Source: an uncultured Clostridium sp.
GTDB taxonomy: Bacteria > Bacillota > Clostridia > TANB77 > CAG-508
Length of the DNA: 34,781 nt
Direction of reading: 5' to 3'
Assembly: GCA_946495905.1 (NCBI GenBank)
Contig: CAMMEP010000002.1
Span: 1-34,781, forward strand
Shown here: piece after piece, positions 24,233-32,429 of the stretch
Position numbering within the stretch: position 1 is the first letter of the stretch
Layout of the letters: each line of letters opens with the position of its first letter
Made by a program: the position numbers and the translations under genes
Notes under the pieces: model-generated
What the model saw: the letters and a program-made list of their open reading frames with translations, nothing else
What the model was told of the DNA's origin: nothing
Databases searched by the model: none

Positions 24233-24244
24233 AAGCCTGTCCCC
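24233..24244 (+). repeat. Half-copy of the GGGACAG-type repeat
   Basis: AAGCCTGTCCCC followed by TTTTAG is the same 12-mer as at 15238 and 15306, here without an opposing arm. It lies between the divergent cwlJ and ytaF genes. Confidence 0.5.
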
Positions 24245-24296
24245 TTTTAGCACTTTTATTTTGCCTCTCTCATATTATGTAAAGAGGTGTATACTT

Positions 24297-24950
24297 ATGT
24301 TATTAAATGCTTTTCTATTAGCATTGTCTGCAAGCATAGATTCTCTAGGAGTTGGTATTACTTATGGCTTGAAACGAACCAAAATATATTTCCCAGCTTA
24401 TCTAGTTTTATTTATACTTAGTATTGTTATTACTAGCTTATCCATCTCTTTAGGAAATATGATAACTTCATTTATTTCTCCTAAGATAACGAGGTTAATT
24501 GGCTCTGTGATATTGCTTGGAATTGGTATTTTTATCCTTTATGAAGCTACCTTAAAAAAAGAAAAAGTACCCAAAAGTACTTTTCCTATAAAGAAAGAAT
24601 ATAATATATTTATAAAATTCTTAGGAATAACCATCAATATTATTAAAGACCCAATAAACTCTGATATGGATAGTTCCAATAAAATAGATATGAAAGAAGC
24701 AATATTCTTAGGCATTGCATTATCTCTAGATTCTTTAAGTATTGGTTTTGGAGCAAGTGCTATTGGAATAAATACTTGTCTTTTTCCATTGTTAATAAGT
24801 ATTTTTCAGATTATATTTTTGAGTGTTGGAAGATTTATTGGTAGCAATATTAGTAATATATCTAAATTACCTAAAAATATTTGGAACATTATTTCTGGAA
24901 TATTACTAATTGGAATTGGGATTTGCAAGCTTTTTTTCTCTAACTACTAG
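24297..24950 (+). CDS. ytaF: Sporulation membrane protein YtaF (MntP-like)
   Basis: A 217-residue protein with about six transmembrane helices, in the MntP/LysE-like superfamily. Two repeats each carry the family motif: LLALSASIDSLGVGITYGLK near the start and GIALSLDSLSIGFGASAIG in the second half, typical of YtaF. YtaF is a sporulation gene in Bacillus; transport of a divalent cation is suspected from MntP homology. I chose ATG 24297 because AGAGGTG lies just upstream; the frame is open further upstream, but that part runs through the GGGACAG repeat. It is divergent from cwlJ and 39 bp upstream of a tRNA. Confidence 0.85.
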   Translation: MLLNAFLLALSASIDSLGVGITYGLKRTKIYFPAYLVLFILSIVITSLSISLGNMITSFISPKITRLIGSVILLGIGIFILYEATLKKEKVPKSTFPIKKEYNIFIKFLGITINIIKDPINSDMDSSNKIDMKEAIFLGIALSLDSLSIGFGASAIGINTCLFPLLISIFQIIFLSVGRFIGSNISNISKLPKNIWNIISGILLIGIGICKLFFSNY

Positions 24951-24989
24951 ATTTTTATTTTGCAATACGGTATAATATATCCATCTTAT

Positions 24990-25075
24990 GCGAGTATGCT
25001 GGAACTGGCAGACAGGCACGTTTGAGGGGCGTGTGCTTTAAAAGCGTATGGGTTCAAGTCCCATTACTCGCACCA
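24990..25075 (+). tRNA. tRNA-Leu (anticodon GAG)
   Basis: The acceptor arms GCGAGTA (24990-24996) and TACTCGC (25065-25071) pair fully, with discriminator A and an encoded CCA. The anticodon stem CACGT/GCGTG holds loop TTGAGGG, giving GAG, which reads CUC and CUU. A long variable arm (TGCTTTAAAAGCG) and the T-arm ATGGG-TTCAAGT-CCCAT confirm a class II leucine tRNA. A TATAAT box is at 24971-24976. Confidence 0.95.
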
Positions 25076-25104
25076 AAATATAGCAAACAAAATTGGAGAA
25101 AAAA

Positions 25105-25957
25105 ATGTATAAAGCAATATTTTTAGATATGGATGGAACTTTATTAACTTCAGAAAAAGATATATCTGATAAAACAATGGAAGTATTATATAAACTAAGA
25201 CAAAAACGGAATTGAAATTATCCTAATATCTGGTAGATGTAATAAATCAATAGAATATATAGCCAAAAATAGAATTAATAGAAAATATTCATTAATTAGA
25301 TATGCTATATCAACAGATGGTACAATGATTAAAGATATAATTAAAAATAAAATTATTTATCAAGATAGTTTAGATAGTAATATAGTAAAGAAATTAATAC
25401 AGTCATCTCAAAAAATAAATTCAGCTTTTTATATTTTAACTGAAAAAAATATGTATAAAGATAATAGAAATAATAAAGCTCAACATGATATAGATGAATG
25501 GTATATTAATGGTGAATTCTATAATATAGCAAATAATATTGCAACAATAGATTTATCTAATTTCGAAACTTTAACCGAGGAAACAAATCGAATACTATTT
25601 TTTTCAATGGATAGTAATTCATTAGAGAAAATAAATAAAGATTTATTACAAATAAAAAATATAAGAACTAAATTTGAAAAAACTTATAAAAATTATCAAT
25701 TATTACTTGTTTCAAGAATTTATTCCAAAGCTATAGGTGTAAAAAATATGTGCAATTTTATGCAAATTCCAATAAAAGATACTATTGCTTTTGGAGATGC
25801 AGAAAATGATATAGAAATGTTAAATACTGTTGGTCTTGGAATAGGAATGAAAAATTCAAAAATTTCTTTAAATACAGATAAAATCACAGAATATACAAAC
25901 AACGATGATGGAGTTGCAAAATATTTAGAAAATATGTTGACTAATGGAGAACTATAA
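25105..25957 (+). CDS. Cof-type HAD phosphatase, interrupted by a CGG +1 shift
   Basis: A HAD-IIB (Cof) sugar/nucleotide phosphatase of about 283 residues when decoded across one shift. From ATG 25105 (ribosome site TTGGAG) the zero frame gives MYKAIFLDMDGTLLTSEKD with the DxD catalytic motif I, then VLYKLRQK, CGG at 25207-25209, AAT and TGA. Skipping the C gives GGA and GIEIILISGRCNKSIEY, which is the family's KGI...SGR motif II. Motif III Lys and motif IV GDAENDIEMLNTVGLGIGMKNS are downstream, so the frame stays intact to the end. The stop is one base before the next gene's ATG (25959). It lies 29 bp after the tRNA and could be cotranscribed with the MFS gene. Confidence 0.85.
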
Positions 25958-25958
25958 A

Positions 25959-27143
25959 ATGAAAGAAAAATTATCTAATATCGCTAAAATATTGGTTATC
26001 GATCAATCAATAGGAAAAATAATTGGTATCTTTTTGGATACTTTTTTAGCAGCATATTTTTATAGAATTACAGAAGAAAATATTTTTTACCTTGCAATTT
26101 ATAATATTATAGGTTGGATTATTGCAACAATTGGAGCTTTTCTTGTTTCTGATATAATAAAAAGAAAAAATAAAGTTGCTTTGTATCGTTTTGGAATTTT
26201 TGTCAAATCTTTCTATATTTTTGTTATCATAATTTTAGGCGAAAAAATTATAGACTATGTTTATTTAATAGGAATACTCTACGGAATTTCAACAGCCACG
26301 ACTGGTTTTCCCTTTAATATGATTGAATCCGAGAATATTTCAATTGGAGAAAGAAGTAAATATATCGGGTATGCATCTGTTGCTACTGAAATAGTAAGTT
26401 TAGTAGTTCCTGTTTTTTTAGGGGCTTATATAACTTTTAGTTCTTATGAAATTGCAGCTATCTTGATACTAGTATTTTCTGTTTTAAAACTATTTTTAAG
26501 TTTTAAAATAAAAAATAAGAATGTACAAGCTCCTAAAGTAGATTTGAAAGGTTTTTATAATATTTTAAAACAAGATGCAACTTTAAAAAAGTTATATATA
26601 ATTGAATTTTTAAAAGGTATTAATCGATATGGTGTAATGAGCTTAATTGTTTCACTTCTTATCATCTATTATACTAATAACGAATTAGAATTAGGAACTT
26701 GGACTTCTCTATTTTCGTTACTTACCATAATCGCTATGTTTTTATTTGGAAAATATTATACAAAGAATAAGAAAAAAACATTATTATTGATTTCTTCCAT
26801 AATAATGTTAATAAGCTTTTTTCTCATATTATATAAGATAAATCTAATAACAATAATCATATATAACATAGTTTATTATGTATTTATGAATATCATTTTA
26901 AAAATAACTGAAGTTGATTTATTTAACTATTCTAATAGGGATAACTACAAGGACAAATTTAATACAGAATTTTTTATTTTTAGAGAATTATTCTTGAATA
27001 TTGGAAGAACCCTAGGATATACTGCTCTATTAGTTTTCGTTGGAACTACGCATGAACTTTCTTATTTGAATATACTTTTTGTTTTTATTATAATTTCAAT
27101 ATTAATTGTTGTTAATTTAAGTAGAAAATTAAAGATAGATTAG
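25959..27143 (+). CDS. Major facilitator superfamily transporter
   Basis: A 394-residue membrane protein with about eleven or twelve hydrophobic helices. It has the MFS inter-helix basic loop SDIIKRKNKVALYRFG between helices 2 and 3, and a central hydrophilic linker (FKIKNKNVQAPKVDLKGFYNILKQD) between the two halves. The substrate is unknown. ATG 25959 has GGAG at 25946-25949; an earlier in-frame ATG at 25944 lies in the end of the HAD gene. Tight spacing to the HAD gene suggests an operon. Confidence 0.75.
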   Translation: MKEKLSNIAKILVIDQSIGKIIGIFLDTFLAAYFYRITEENIFYLAIYNIIGWIIATIGAFLVSDIIKRKNKVALYRFGIFVKSFYIFVIIILGEKIIDYVYLIGILYGISTATTGFPFNMIESENISIGERSKYIGYASVATEIVSLVVPVFLGAYITFSSYEIAAILILVFSVLKLFLSFKIKNKNVQAPKVDLKGFYNILKQDATLKKLYIIEFLKGINRYGVMSLIVSLLIIYYTNNELELGTWTSLFSLLTIIAMFLFGKYYTKNKKKTLLLISSIIMLISFFLILYKINLITIIIYNIVYYVFMNIILKITEVDLFNYSNRDNYKDKFNTEFFIFRELFLNIGRTLGYTALLVFVGTTHELSYLNILFVFIIISILIVVNLSRKLKID

Positions 27144-27181
27144 AAAAATACGGTAACCTTAAAGGACTACCGTATTTTTTC
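27144..27181. terminator. Terminator after the MFS gene
   Basis: AAAATACGGTA pairs with TACCGTATTTT, followed by TTTT. It also serves the convergent gene at 27189. Confidence 0.85.
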
Positions 27182-27188
27182 TGTAATA

Positions 27189-27527
27189 TTAGATTAATCC
27201 CTCGTCCATGAAATATGGACACAACTTCTCTGCCTCTTCACTAATATTACATTCTCCAGGACATAATAACTCATTGCATCGATGGCAATCATTATTGCAA
27301 TGCCATGTTTCTGGAATTTGATCTTCCTGCTGAAAAGCAAAGGCCATCAATACTTCTACTGCCTTTACAAATTCATTGACGTTTACACAGGAAAGAGGTG
27401 ATTGCAATTGATTTCCTGGATTTTTAGCATTGAATAAGAAATCTCTTACCTTAACACATGCTTCTTTTGTACCACCTTTCAGATACTCATTGCGTTCCAA
27501 AATAAATTCTAACTCTTTTTGTTTCAT
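27189..27527 (-). CDS. Small cysteine-rich protein of unknown function
   Basis: A 112-residue soluble protein that I do not recognise. It has two parts: residues 1-75, mostly helical and without motifs, and a Cys cluster WHCNNDCHRCNELLCPGEC followed by KLCPYF, plus single Cys at about positions 24 and 47. Seven Cys within 35 residues suggest a metal or Fe-S site or a disulfide-bonded knot. A strong AGGAGGAAAG precedes ATG 27527. It stands alone between two terminators; nothing in the neighbourhood hints at a role. Confidence 0.65.
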   Translation of the reverse strand: MKQKELEFILERNEYLKGGTKEACVKVRDFLFNAKNPGNQLQSPLSCVNVNEFVKAVEVLMAFAFQQEDQIPETWHCNNDCHRCNELLCPGECNISEEAEKLCPYFMDEGLI

Positions 27528-27780
27528 GAACTTTCCTCCTAATTATTGCACAGAGTTAATAGGTACTTACAAATCTGTCGTATTGACTATGATTACAATT
27601 ATAACATATTTTAAGAGTTCAATACAAGGTCTTGCAAATTTTGTTAATCTATTGTATAATATGAATTGACGTGAAATACATTATATTTAATCCCTTTTTT
27701 CACTAATTAGTGATAGGAAAACATCCTCTACTTTTAGTTTTATATATATTAAATAACTACAAAAAATGGAGGTTAAGGTT

Positions 27781-28101
27781 ATGAACAAGGAAAGAAAAGA
27801 AATTAAGGAGATGACAGAAGAAGAGTTTGAGAAATATATAGTAAAATTAAACTCTAAAAAAATTCTGAAAGAAATGCGGTTTCTATTATTATTTTTATGC
27901 GCATCAGTACTAGGAATTGTTATACTTCTTAAATTTACAATTTTTGATAACCAAATTTTAGTAACATATTTGATGTCTTTTGTTAGCTTTTTTTTAATGC
28001 TTATGGCATTTATTGACCTTTCATTAAAAGAAAGCGGAAAATTTCTTTTTGATATTTGTGTATTGTTAGGTAATACAATAACATTAATATTAATTCATTA
28101 G
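27781..28101 (+). CDS. Small membrane protein of unknown function
   Basis: A 106-residue protein with a charged N-terminal part (MNKERKEIKEMTEEEFEKYI) and three hydrophobic segments (FLLLFLCASVLGIVILL, LVTYLMSFVSFFLMLMAFIDL, FDICVLLGNTITLILI). I know no family. ATG 27781 follows GGAGG by 8 nt; the ATG at 27766 overlaps that site. It is the only gene in the window that carries an in-frame CGG (codon 33, 27877-27879, followed by U) and still reads through correctly: the Arg precedes the first helix, and the +1 frame stops within about a dozen codons. A strong terminator follows at 28111. Confidence 0.65.
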   Translation: MNKERKEIKEMTEEEFEKYIVKLNSKKILKEMRFLLLFLCASVLGIVILLKFTIFDNQILVTYLMSFVSFFLMLMAFIDLSLKESGKFLFDICVLLGNTITLILIH

Positions 28102-28110
28102 TAACCTTTT

Positions 28111-28143
28111 CTGGTTCCTTGCTCTCAAGGAACCAGATTTTCA
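28111..28143 (+). terminator. Terminator after the small membrane gene
   Basis: CTGGTTCCTTG (28111-28121) pairs with CAAGGAACCAG (28126-28136), followed by ATTTTC. The short U-tract makes partial read-through into the next gene likely. Confidence 0.65.
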
Positions 28144-28159
28144 AAGAATGGAGAAAACA

Positions 28160-29041
28160 ATGAAATTAATTTATCAATTAAAAGAAAATGACAATTATTT
28201 AACAATAAAAGAATTATTAAGATCATATTTTGCTATTTCCGATAGACTATTACTTAAATTAAAGAAAAATAATAGAGTATTCCTAAATGGCAGTATTTCT
28301 AATATCAATTCTCCCCTATTTTCCGGAGACTTAGTAGAAGTATTGCTTGATTTTGAGGAGGATAACTCTAATATTCTACTCACAAAAATTGAATTAGAAA
28401 TCCTTTATGAAGATGAAGCTTATTTGGTTATTAATAAGCCAGCTGGGATTCCTGTCCATCCTTCTATGGATCATTTTACAGATAGTTTGTCAAATGGTGT
28501 AAGATATTATTTCGATTCCATTGGTTTAAAAAAGAAAATTAGGCCAGTAAATAGATTAGATAAAAATACTTCAGGTATTGTAATATTTGCTAAGAATGAA
28601 TATATTCAAGAATGTTTTATTAGACAAATGAAAAGTCATCAATTTTATAAAGAATATATTGCTATATGTAATGGTAAGCTTAAAGAAACGAAAGGTACCA
28701 TAGATGCTCCAATAAGTAGAAAGGAAAATAGTATTATCGAAAGATGTGTTAACGAATCTGGAGATTGTGCGATAACAGAATATGAAGTAATCGCTTATAA
28801 AGAAAAAGAAGATTATACCGTTCTTAAATGCATTTTAAAAACTGGTCGTACACATCAAATAAGAGTACATTTAAGTCATATTGGTCATCCTATCTTAGGG
28901 GATACTTTATATGGAAGTGCTTCTGAATTTATTAATAGACAAGCTCTTCATTCTTATAGGACAAGTTTTATTCATCCAATAGATAAAACTCTAGTAAACT
29001 ATACAGCACCTATTCCCCATGATATGGAATTGTTAATTTAA
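28160..29041 (+). CDS. RluD-family rRNA pseudouridine synthase
   Basis: A 293-residue pseudouridine synthase that isomerises uridine in rRNA. An S4-like RNA-binding part comes first (LLRSYFAISDRLLLKLKKNNRVFLNG), then LYEDEAYLVINKPAGIPVHPS, the catalytic motif RPVNRLDKNTSGIVIFAKN with the active Asp in RLD, and RTHQIRVHLSHIGHPILGDTLYG near the end. It belongs to the RluA/C/D group; the exact target uridine cannot be read. I prefer ATG 28160, with GGAG 6 nt upstream, over the ATG at 28148. The gene lies within 60 bp of the previous one, separated by a terminator. Confidence 0.88.
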   Translation: MKLIYQLKENDNYLTIKELLRSYFAISDRLLLKLKKNNRVFLNGSISNINSPLFSGDLVEVLLDFEEDNSNILLTKIELEILYEDEAYLVINKPAGIPVHPSMDHFTDSLSNGVRYYFDSIGLKKKIRPVNRLDKNTSGIVIFAKNEYIQECFIRQMKSHQFYKEYIAICNGKLKETKGTIDAPISRKENSIIERCVNESGDCAITEYEVIAYKEKEDYTVLKCILKTGRTHQIRVHLSHIGHPILGDTLYGSASEFINRQALHSYRTSFIHPIDKTLVNYTAPIPHDMELLI

Positions 29042-29052
29042 AATCTAAATAT

Positions 29053-29086
29053 AAAAGATGGAGTTGCTCCCCATCTTTTATTTTAG
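29053..29086 (+). terminator. Terminator after the pseudouridine synthase
   Basis: AAAAGATGG (29053-29061) pairs with CCATCTTTT (29071-29079), followed by ATTTTA. Confidence 0.75.
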
Positions 29087-29087
29087 T

Positions 29088-29128
29088 TACTCGAAATCTA
29101 CGATTTCGTTAGTAGCCCATTTTCTTAT
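29088..29128. repeat. 41-bp repeat, copy of the P-type ATPase 3' end
   Basis: 39 of 41 bases match 29244-29284, which spans the last codons and stop of the ATPase gene. It contains its own hairpin CGAAATC/GATTTCG. Between the copies lie a TATAGAAAAAAT...ATTTTTTCTATA inverted repeat and about 115 bp of other sequence. Confidence 0.7.
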
Positions 29129-29264
29129 TGTATAGAAAAAATTATTTTCCTTTGCATCTACAATATTTTTATGATTTTTTCTATACAACAAGGTTAATGT
29201 TCCTTGGATCGTGCATGTTTGCGAAGCAAAATGCACATCTGGCTACTCGAAATCTTTGATTTCG

Positions 29265-31583
29265 TTAGTAGCCCATTTTCTTATATATCTTCTGCTTAAT
29301 AGTAAGCACGATTGTACTAATTACTGCAAATACAACAAATATTCCGAATTCTCTTGTATTGATAGTAGTTAATTGTAATAAATTTCTAAATAAGTATACT
29401 GCCACGAAAAATCCTACAAAAGTTGTACTGAACAAGAAAGCACGTAATTTATTAAATGGCAAACATACTTCTAGAACGGCTAATATACTTACAAAACCTA
29501 TTAATAGGTACATAATAGTAACTAATTGTCCTTGTGCAATGTTTAATACTGGTACTAAGAAAGTTAAAAACATAATATTAAGCATAATTACAATGGCAAA
29601 TGGTGCCGCGTTTCGCAGTACGGTATGTAAAAAAACTCCTCTAACAGGTTTGCTGTTTGGTTCAAATGAGATAAAGAAGGATGTATATGCTTCAATTACT
29701 AAATCTATTAAAGTAATTTGTATTGGTATAAATGGGAACGCAGAATTTGTTAAAATACAAAATACAGTTAATAAAATAGAGTATATTGTTTTAATAAAGA
29801 ATATTCTTGCAACACTGGTAAGGTTGTTTACAACTCTTCTTCCTTCCATTAAGACATCTTTTAGTACACTAAAGTCTTGATTTAAAAGTACTATTTGAGA
29901 AACTTGTTTTGCTGCGTCATTTGCCTCTGGCAAAGTAATACTTAAATCAGCTTCTCTTAATGCTATAACATCGTTTACTCCATCTCCTGTCATAGCTACA
30001 TTATGTCCTTTTGCTTGAAGTGCTTTTACAATAATGCTTTTTTGATGTGGTAAAACTCTTGCAAAAATACTATATTTATCAACAATGTCGACAATTTCAG
30101 CATCTGAGTTTAATGTAGATAAATCAATATAGGATTCATAATCCTCTAGCCCTGCTCTTTTAGCAATGGTAGATACAGTTATAGGATTATCTCCAGATAT
30201 AATTTTAATATCTACTTGTTGTGTTTTAAAATATCCAAGCATCTCTTTTGCATTTTTTCTAAGTGGATCAGCTAATATAATGGATGCTATCATTGTTAAA
30301 TTTGGTAATTCTTCTGCTTCTGGATTTAATTCTTCTTTTGTATATCCAATACATAATGCTCTTTTACCATCTTCTTGTGCTTTTAGAACACTTTCTGGCA
30401 ATTCTATTCCTGCTTTTAAAACTAATCTTTCTGGTGCTCCTACTACAATGGTTCCTATATCTTTTAATGTTACGCTACTCCATTTTCGTTCCGATGAGAA
30501 AGAAATATCACTTATTTTTTCATATTTTCCTTCTCCTTTAAAATAATTTTTTAAGGCTAAAAATGTACTATTGCTATCATCTGTTAATTTTACGTAAGAA
30601 TTCATTATATTCTCAAAAGTGTCTGGTAAAACATTTTCATTATATTTTTCAATATCTATTACTTTCATTTTTCCTTCTGTAATAGTTCCTGTTTTATCCA
30701 AACATAAAGTATCCACATGTGCTAATGTTTCTACGCTATATAAATCTTGTACTAATACTTCTTTTTTAGCAAGTTTTATTACTCCTGATTCTAATGCGAT
30801 ACTGGTAAGTAGTACAAATCCTTTTGGTAGCATTCCTAACAATGCTGCTGCTGTTGCAATAACAGATTGTTGTAAAGTATTTTCTCTAAATACAAATGCT
30901 TGTACAAATAGAATAACACCTGCTGGGATGATAACAAAACTTGTAAAATTTGTAACTTTTTTCATAGAATTTAAAAGTTCTGAATTTACTTTTTTATGTT
31001 TTTTAGTTGCATTAATAATTTGATTTGCAAAGTTGTCGTCTCCTACTTTTTCTATTTTTGCATAGCATTTTCCACTTACTACATAACTTCCTGATAAAAG
31101 TTTTGCATCTTTTTCTTTTAATATTGTGTCTGATTCTCCAGTAAGTAAAGATTCATTTACTTCTATTTCTCCTTCTAATACATAAGCATCGGATGGAATT
31201 TGGTCACCTTGTTGTAGTAGAATAACATCATCTAATACAATTTCATTGATATTTATTTCTTCTTGTTTTCCATCTCTTATTACTTTTGCTTTTGCAACGG
31301 TTAAAATAGATAGTTTTTTAACTAAATTCTTACCATGGATTTCTTGTAGAATTCCTATTAATACATTCACAATAATAATAAGGATAAAGACCATATTGGT
31401 ATAAGCATGTACACATGCAAGTGCTATGGCTATAATTAAATTAAATAAATTAAATAGTGTGCAAACGTTGTCTCTTACAATTTGCCAATTTGATTTTAAG
31501 TTATTGGTATTTGAGCTATTTACTTTGCCTTCCTCTACCCTCTTTTTAACTTCTTCACTTGTTAGTCCTTTCATATTTTCCAT
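29265..31583 (-). CDS. Cation-transporting P-type ATPase
   Basis: A 772-residue P-type ATPase. Seen: VNESLLTGESDTI (actuator TGES), ALLGMLPKGFVLLTSIALESGV (transmembrane segment 4 with MLPKG), DTLCLDKTGTITEG (phosphorylated Asp), KIISGDNPITVSTIAKRAG, and MTGDGVNDVIALREADLSITL (hinge). The MLPKG form and length resemble the CtpE/MgtA-like class of Ca2+ or Mg2+ pumps, but the cation cannot be fixed. There is no heavy-metal N-terminal domain. ATG 31583 follows AAAGGAAAG and gives the typical KGLTSEEVKKRVEEGKVN opening; the frame is open upstream but lacks homology. The last codons and stop lie in the second copy of the 41-bp repeat. Confidence 0.92.
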   Translation of the reverse strand: MENMKGLTSEEVKKRVEEGKVNSSNTNNLKSNWQIVRDNVCTLFNLFNLIIAIALACVHAYTNMVFILIIIVNVLIGILQEIHGKNLVKKLSILTVAKAKVIRDGKQEEININEIVLDDVILLQQGDQIPSDAYVLEGEIEVNESLLTGESDTILKEKDAKLLSGSYVVSGKCYAKIEKVGDDNFANQIINATKKHKKVNSELLNSMKKVTNFTSFVIIPAGVILFVQAFVFRENTLQQSVIATAAALLGMLPKGFVLLTSIALESGVIKLAKKEVLVQDLYSVETLAHVDTLCLDKTGTITEGKMKVIDIEKYNENVLPDTFENIMNSYVKLTDDSNSTFLALKNYFKGEGKYEKISDISFSSERKWSSVTLKDIGTIVVGAPERLVLKAGIELPESVLKAQEDGKRALCIGYTKEELNPEAEELPNLTMIASIILADPLRKNAKEMLGYFKTQQVDIKIISGDNPITVSTIAKRAGLEDYESYIDLSTLNSDAEIVDIVDKYSIFARVLPHQKSIIVKALQAKGHNVAMTGDGVNDVIALREADLSITLPEANDAAKQVSQIVLLNQDFSVLKDVLMEGRRVVNNLTSVARIFFIKTIYSILLTVFCILTNSAFPFIPIQITLIDLVIEAYTSFFISFEPNSKPVRGVFLHTVLRNAAPFAIVIMLNIMFLTFLVPVLNIAQGQLVTIMYLLIGFVSILAVLEVCLPFNKLRAFLFSTTFVGFFVAVYLFRNLLQLTTINTREFGIFVVFAVISTIVLTIKQKIYKKMGY

Positions 31584-31681
31584 TGTTTCTTTCCTTTCTA
31601 TATTGTAATTATGTAAAAACAAATCCCTCTCATTTCTGTTATTTTTTAAAACTTTGTATATTATATAATTAACCATATACT

Positions 31682-31710
31682 TTGACAAGTATTTCATAAA
31701 AAATTATTAT
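31682..31710 (+). promoter_or_regulatory. Possible promoter for the small secreted-protein gene
   Basis: TTGACA at 31682-31687, 17 bp, TATTAT at 31705-31710, about 97 bp before ATG 31807. A TATGATTATAT closer to the gene is an alternative -10. Confidence 0.35.
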
Positions 31711-31806
31711 AAATTTTACAATTTTACTAGACTTTTTATTATTTTTTGTGTATGATTATATAGTACTTAAGGATAAAAACAATTTTTATTGTATGGAGGA
31801 TTATAT

Positions 31807-32190
31807 ATGTTAAAAATTTCAAAAAAAGTTAAAATTTTATTTGTTTTATTTATTATTCTATTTGCATTAAATACTGTTGTTTTTGCAACTGATATTAATA
31901 TGAATTTACCATCTGATGATAACTTAGTTACTTATGAAAATGGTACTGATACAAACAATATCGATAATAATGTAAGCAACGAGATATCAAATACAGACAC
32001 TAGTAGTAATTCAATTACTGATGCAAGTCAAATTCAGGATGATGTTGGTGGAACAGCTGCCCCATCTGGTGTTAGTAGTATCGCACAAGAAAATATGAGT
32101 TTTTCTAATATTTTAAATATATTATTAATAGCAGTTGGTGTTATTTTAATATTATTAGCAATAGCAATTTTAATTAGATTAAAATCTTAA
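31807..32190 (+). CDS. Small secreted protein with C-terminal anchor
   Basis: A 127-residue protein without a recognised family. A signal peptide (KKVKILFVLFIILFALNTVVFA) comes first, then an Asn/Asp/Ser/Thr-rich, probably disordered middle, and a C-terminal transmembrane helix (ILNILLIAVGVILILLAIAILI) ending in RLKS. ATG 31807 follows GGAGGA. The architecture is the same as in the gene at 32430. It is likely exposed on the cell surface or on the forespore membrane; the role is unknown. Confidence 0.7.
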   Translation: MLKISKKVKILFVLFIILFALNTVVFATDINMNLPSDDNLVTYENGTDTNNIDNNVSNEISNTDTSSNSITDASQIQDDVGGTAAPSGVSSIAQENMSFSNILNILLIAVGVILILLAIAILIRLKS

Positions 32191-32285
32191 TTTTAATTAA
32201 TATTTTTTAAAATTTGTTAATTAATGTAAAATTATAAAAAATATAAATTTTTAAGCAAAGATAATTATATATAGCAATTTTCAAA

Positions 32286-32318
32286 AATATCACAATTAAT
32301 TTGTGATATTTTTTTGTA
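32286..32318 (+). terminator. Terminator between the two small anchored-protein genes
   Basis: AATATCACAA and TTGTGATATT form the stem, followed by TTTTT. Confidence 0.8.
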
Positions 32319-32429
32319 TATTTTATTTTAAAAAAGCAATACTATAAATAGAGATTATCTTTTAAAATGCTCAAAAATTTTAATAGTATAATTTTTTACT
32401 ATCAAAAATATTCTATAAGGAGGTCTAAA

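Noticed and set aside
5923..25957. Systematic sequencing error at CGGA as the sole cause of the four breaks
   Set aside because: CGGA and CGGG occur many times in other genes with the C in the third codon position (for example 2882 and 15871) and the frame is correct there. An error tied to the motif should hit those as well. It cannot be excluded without reads.
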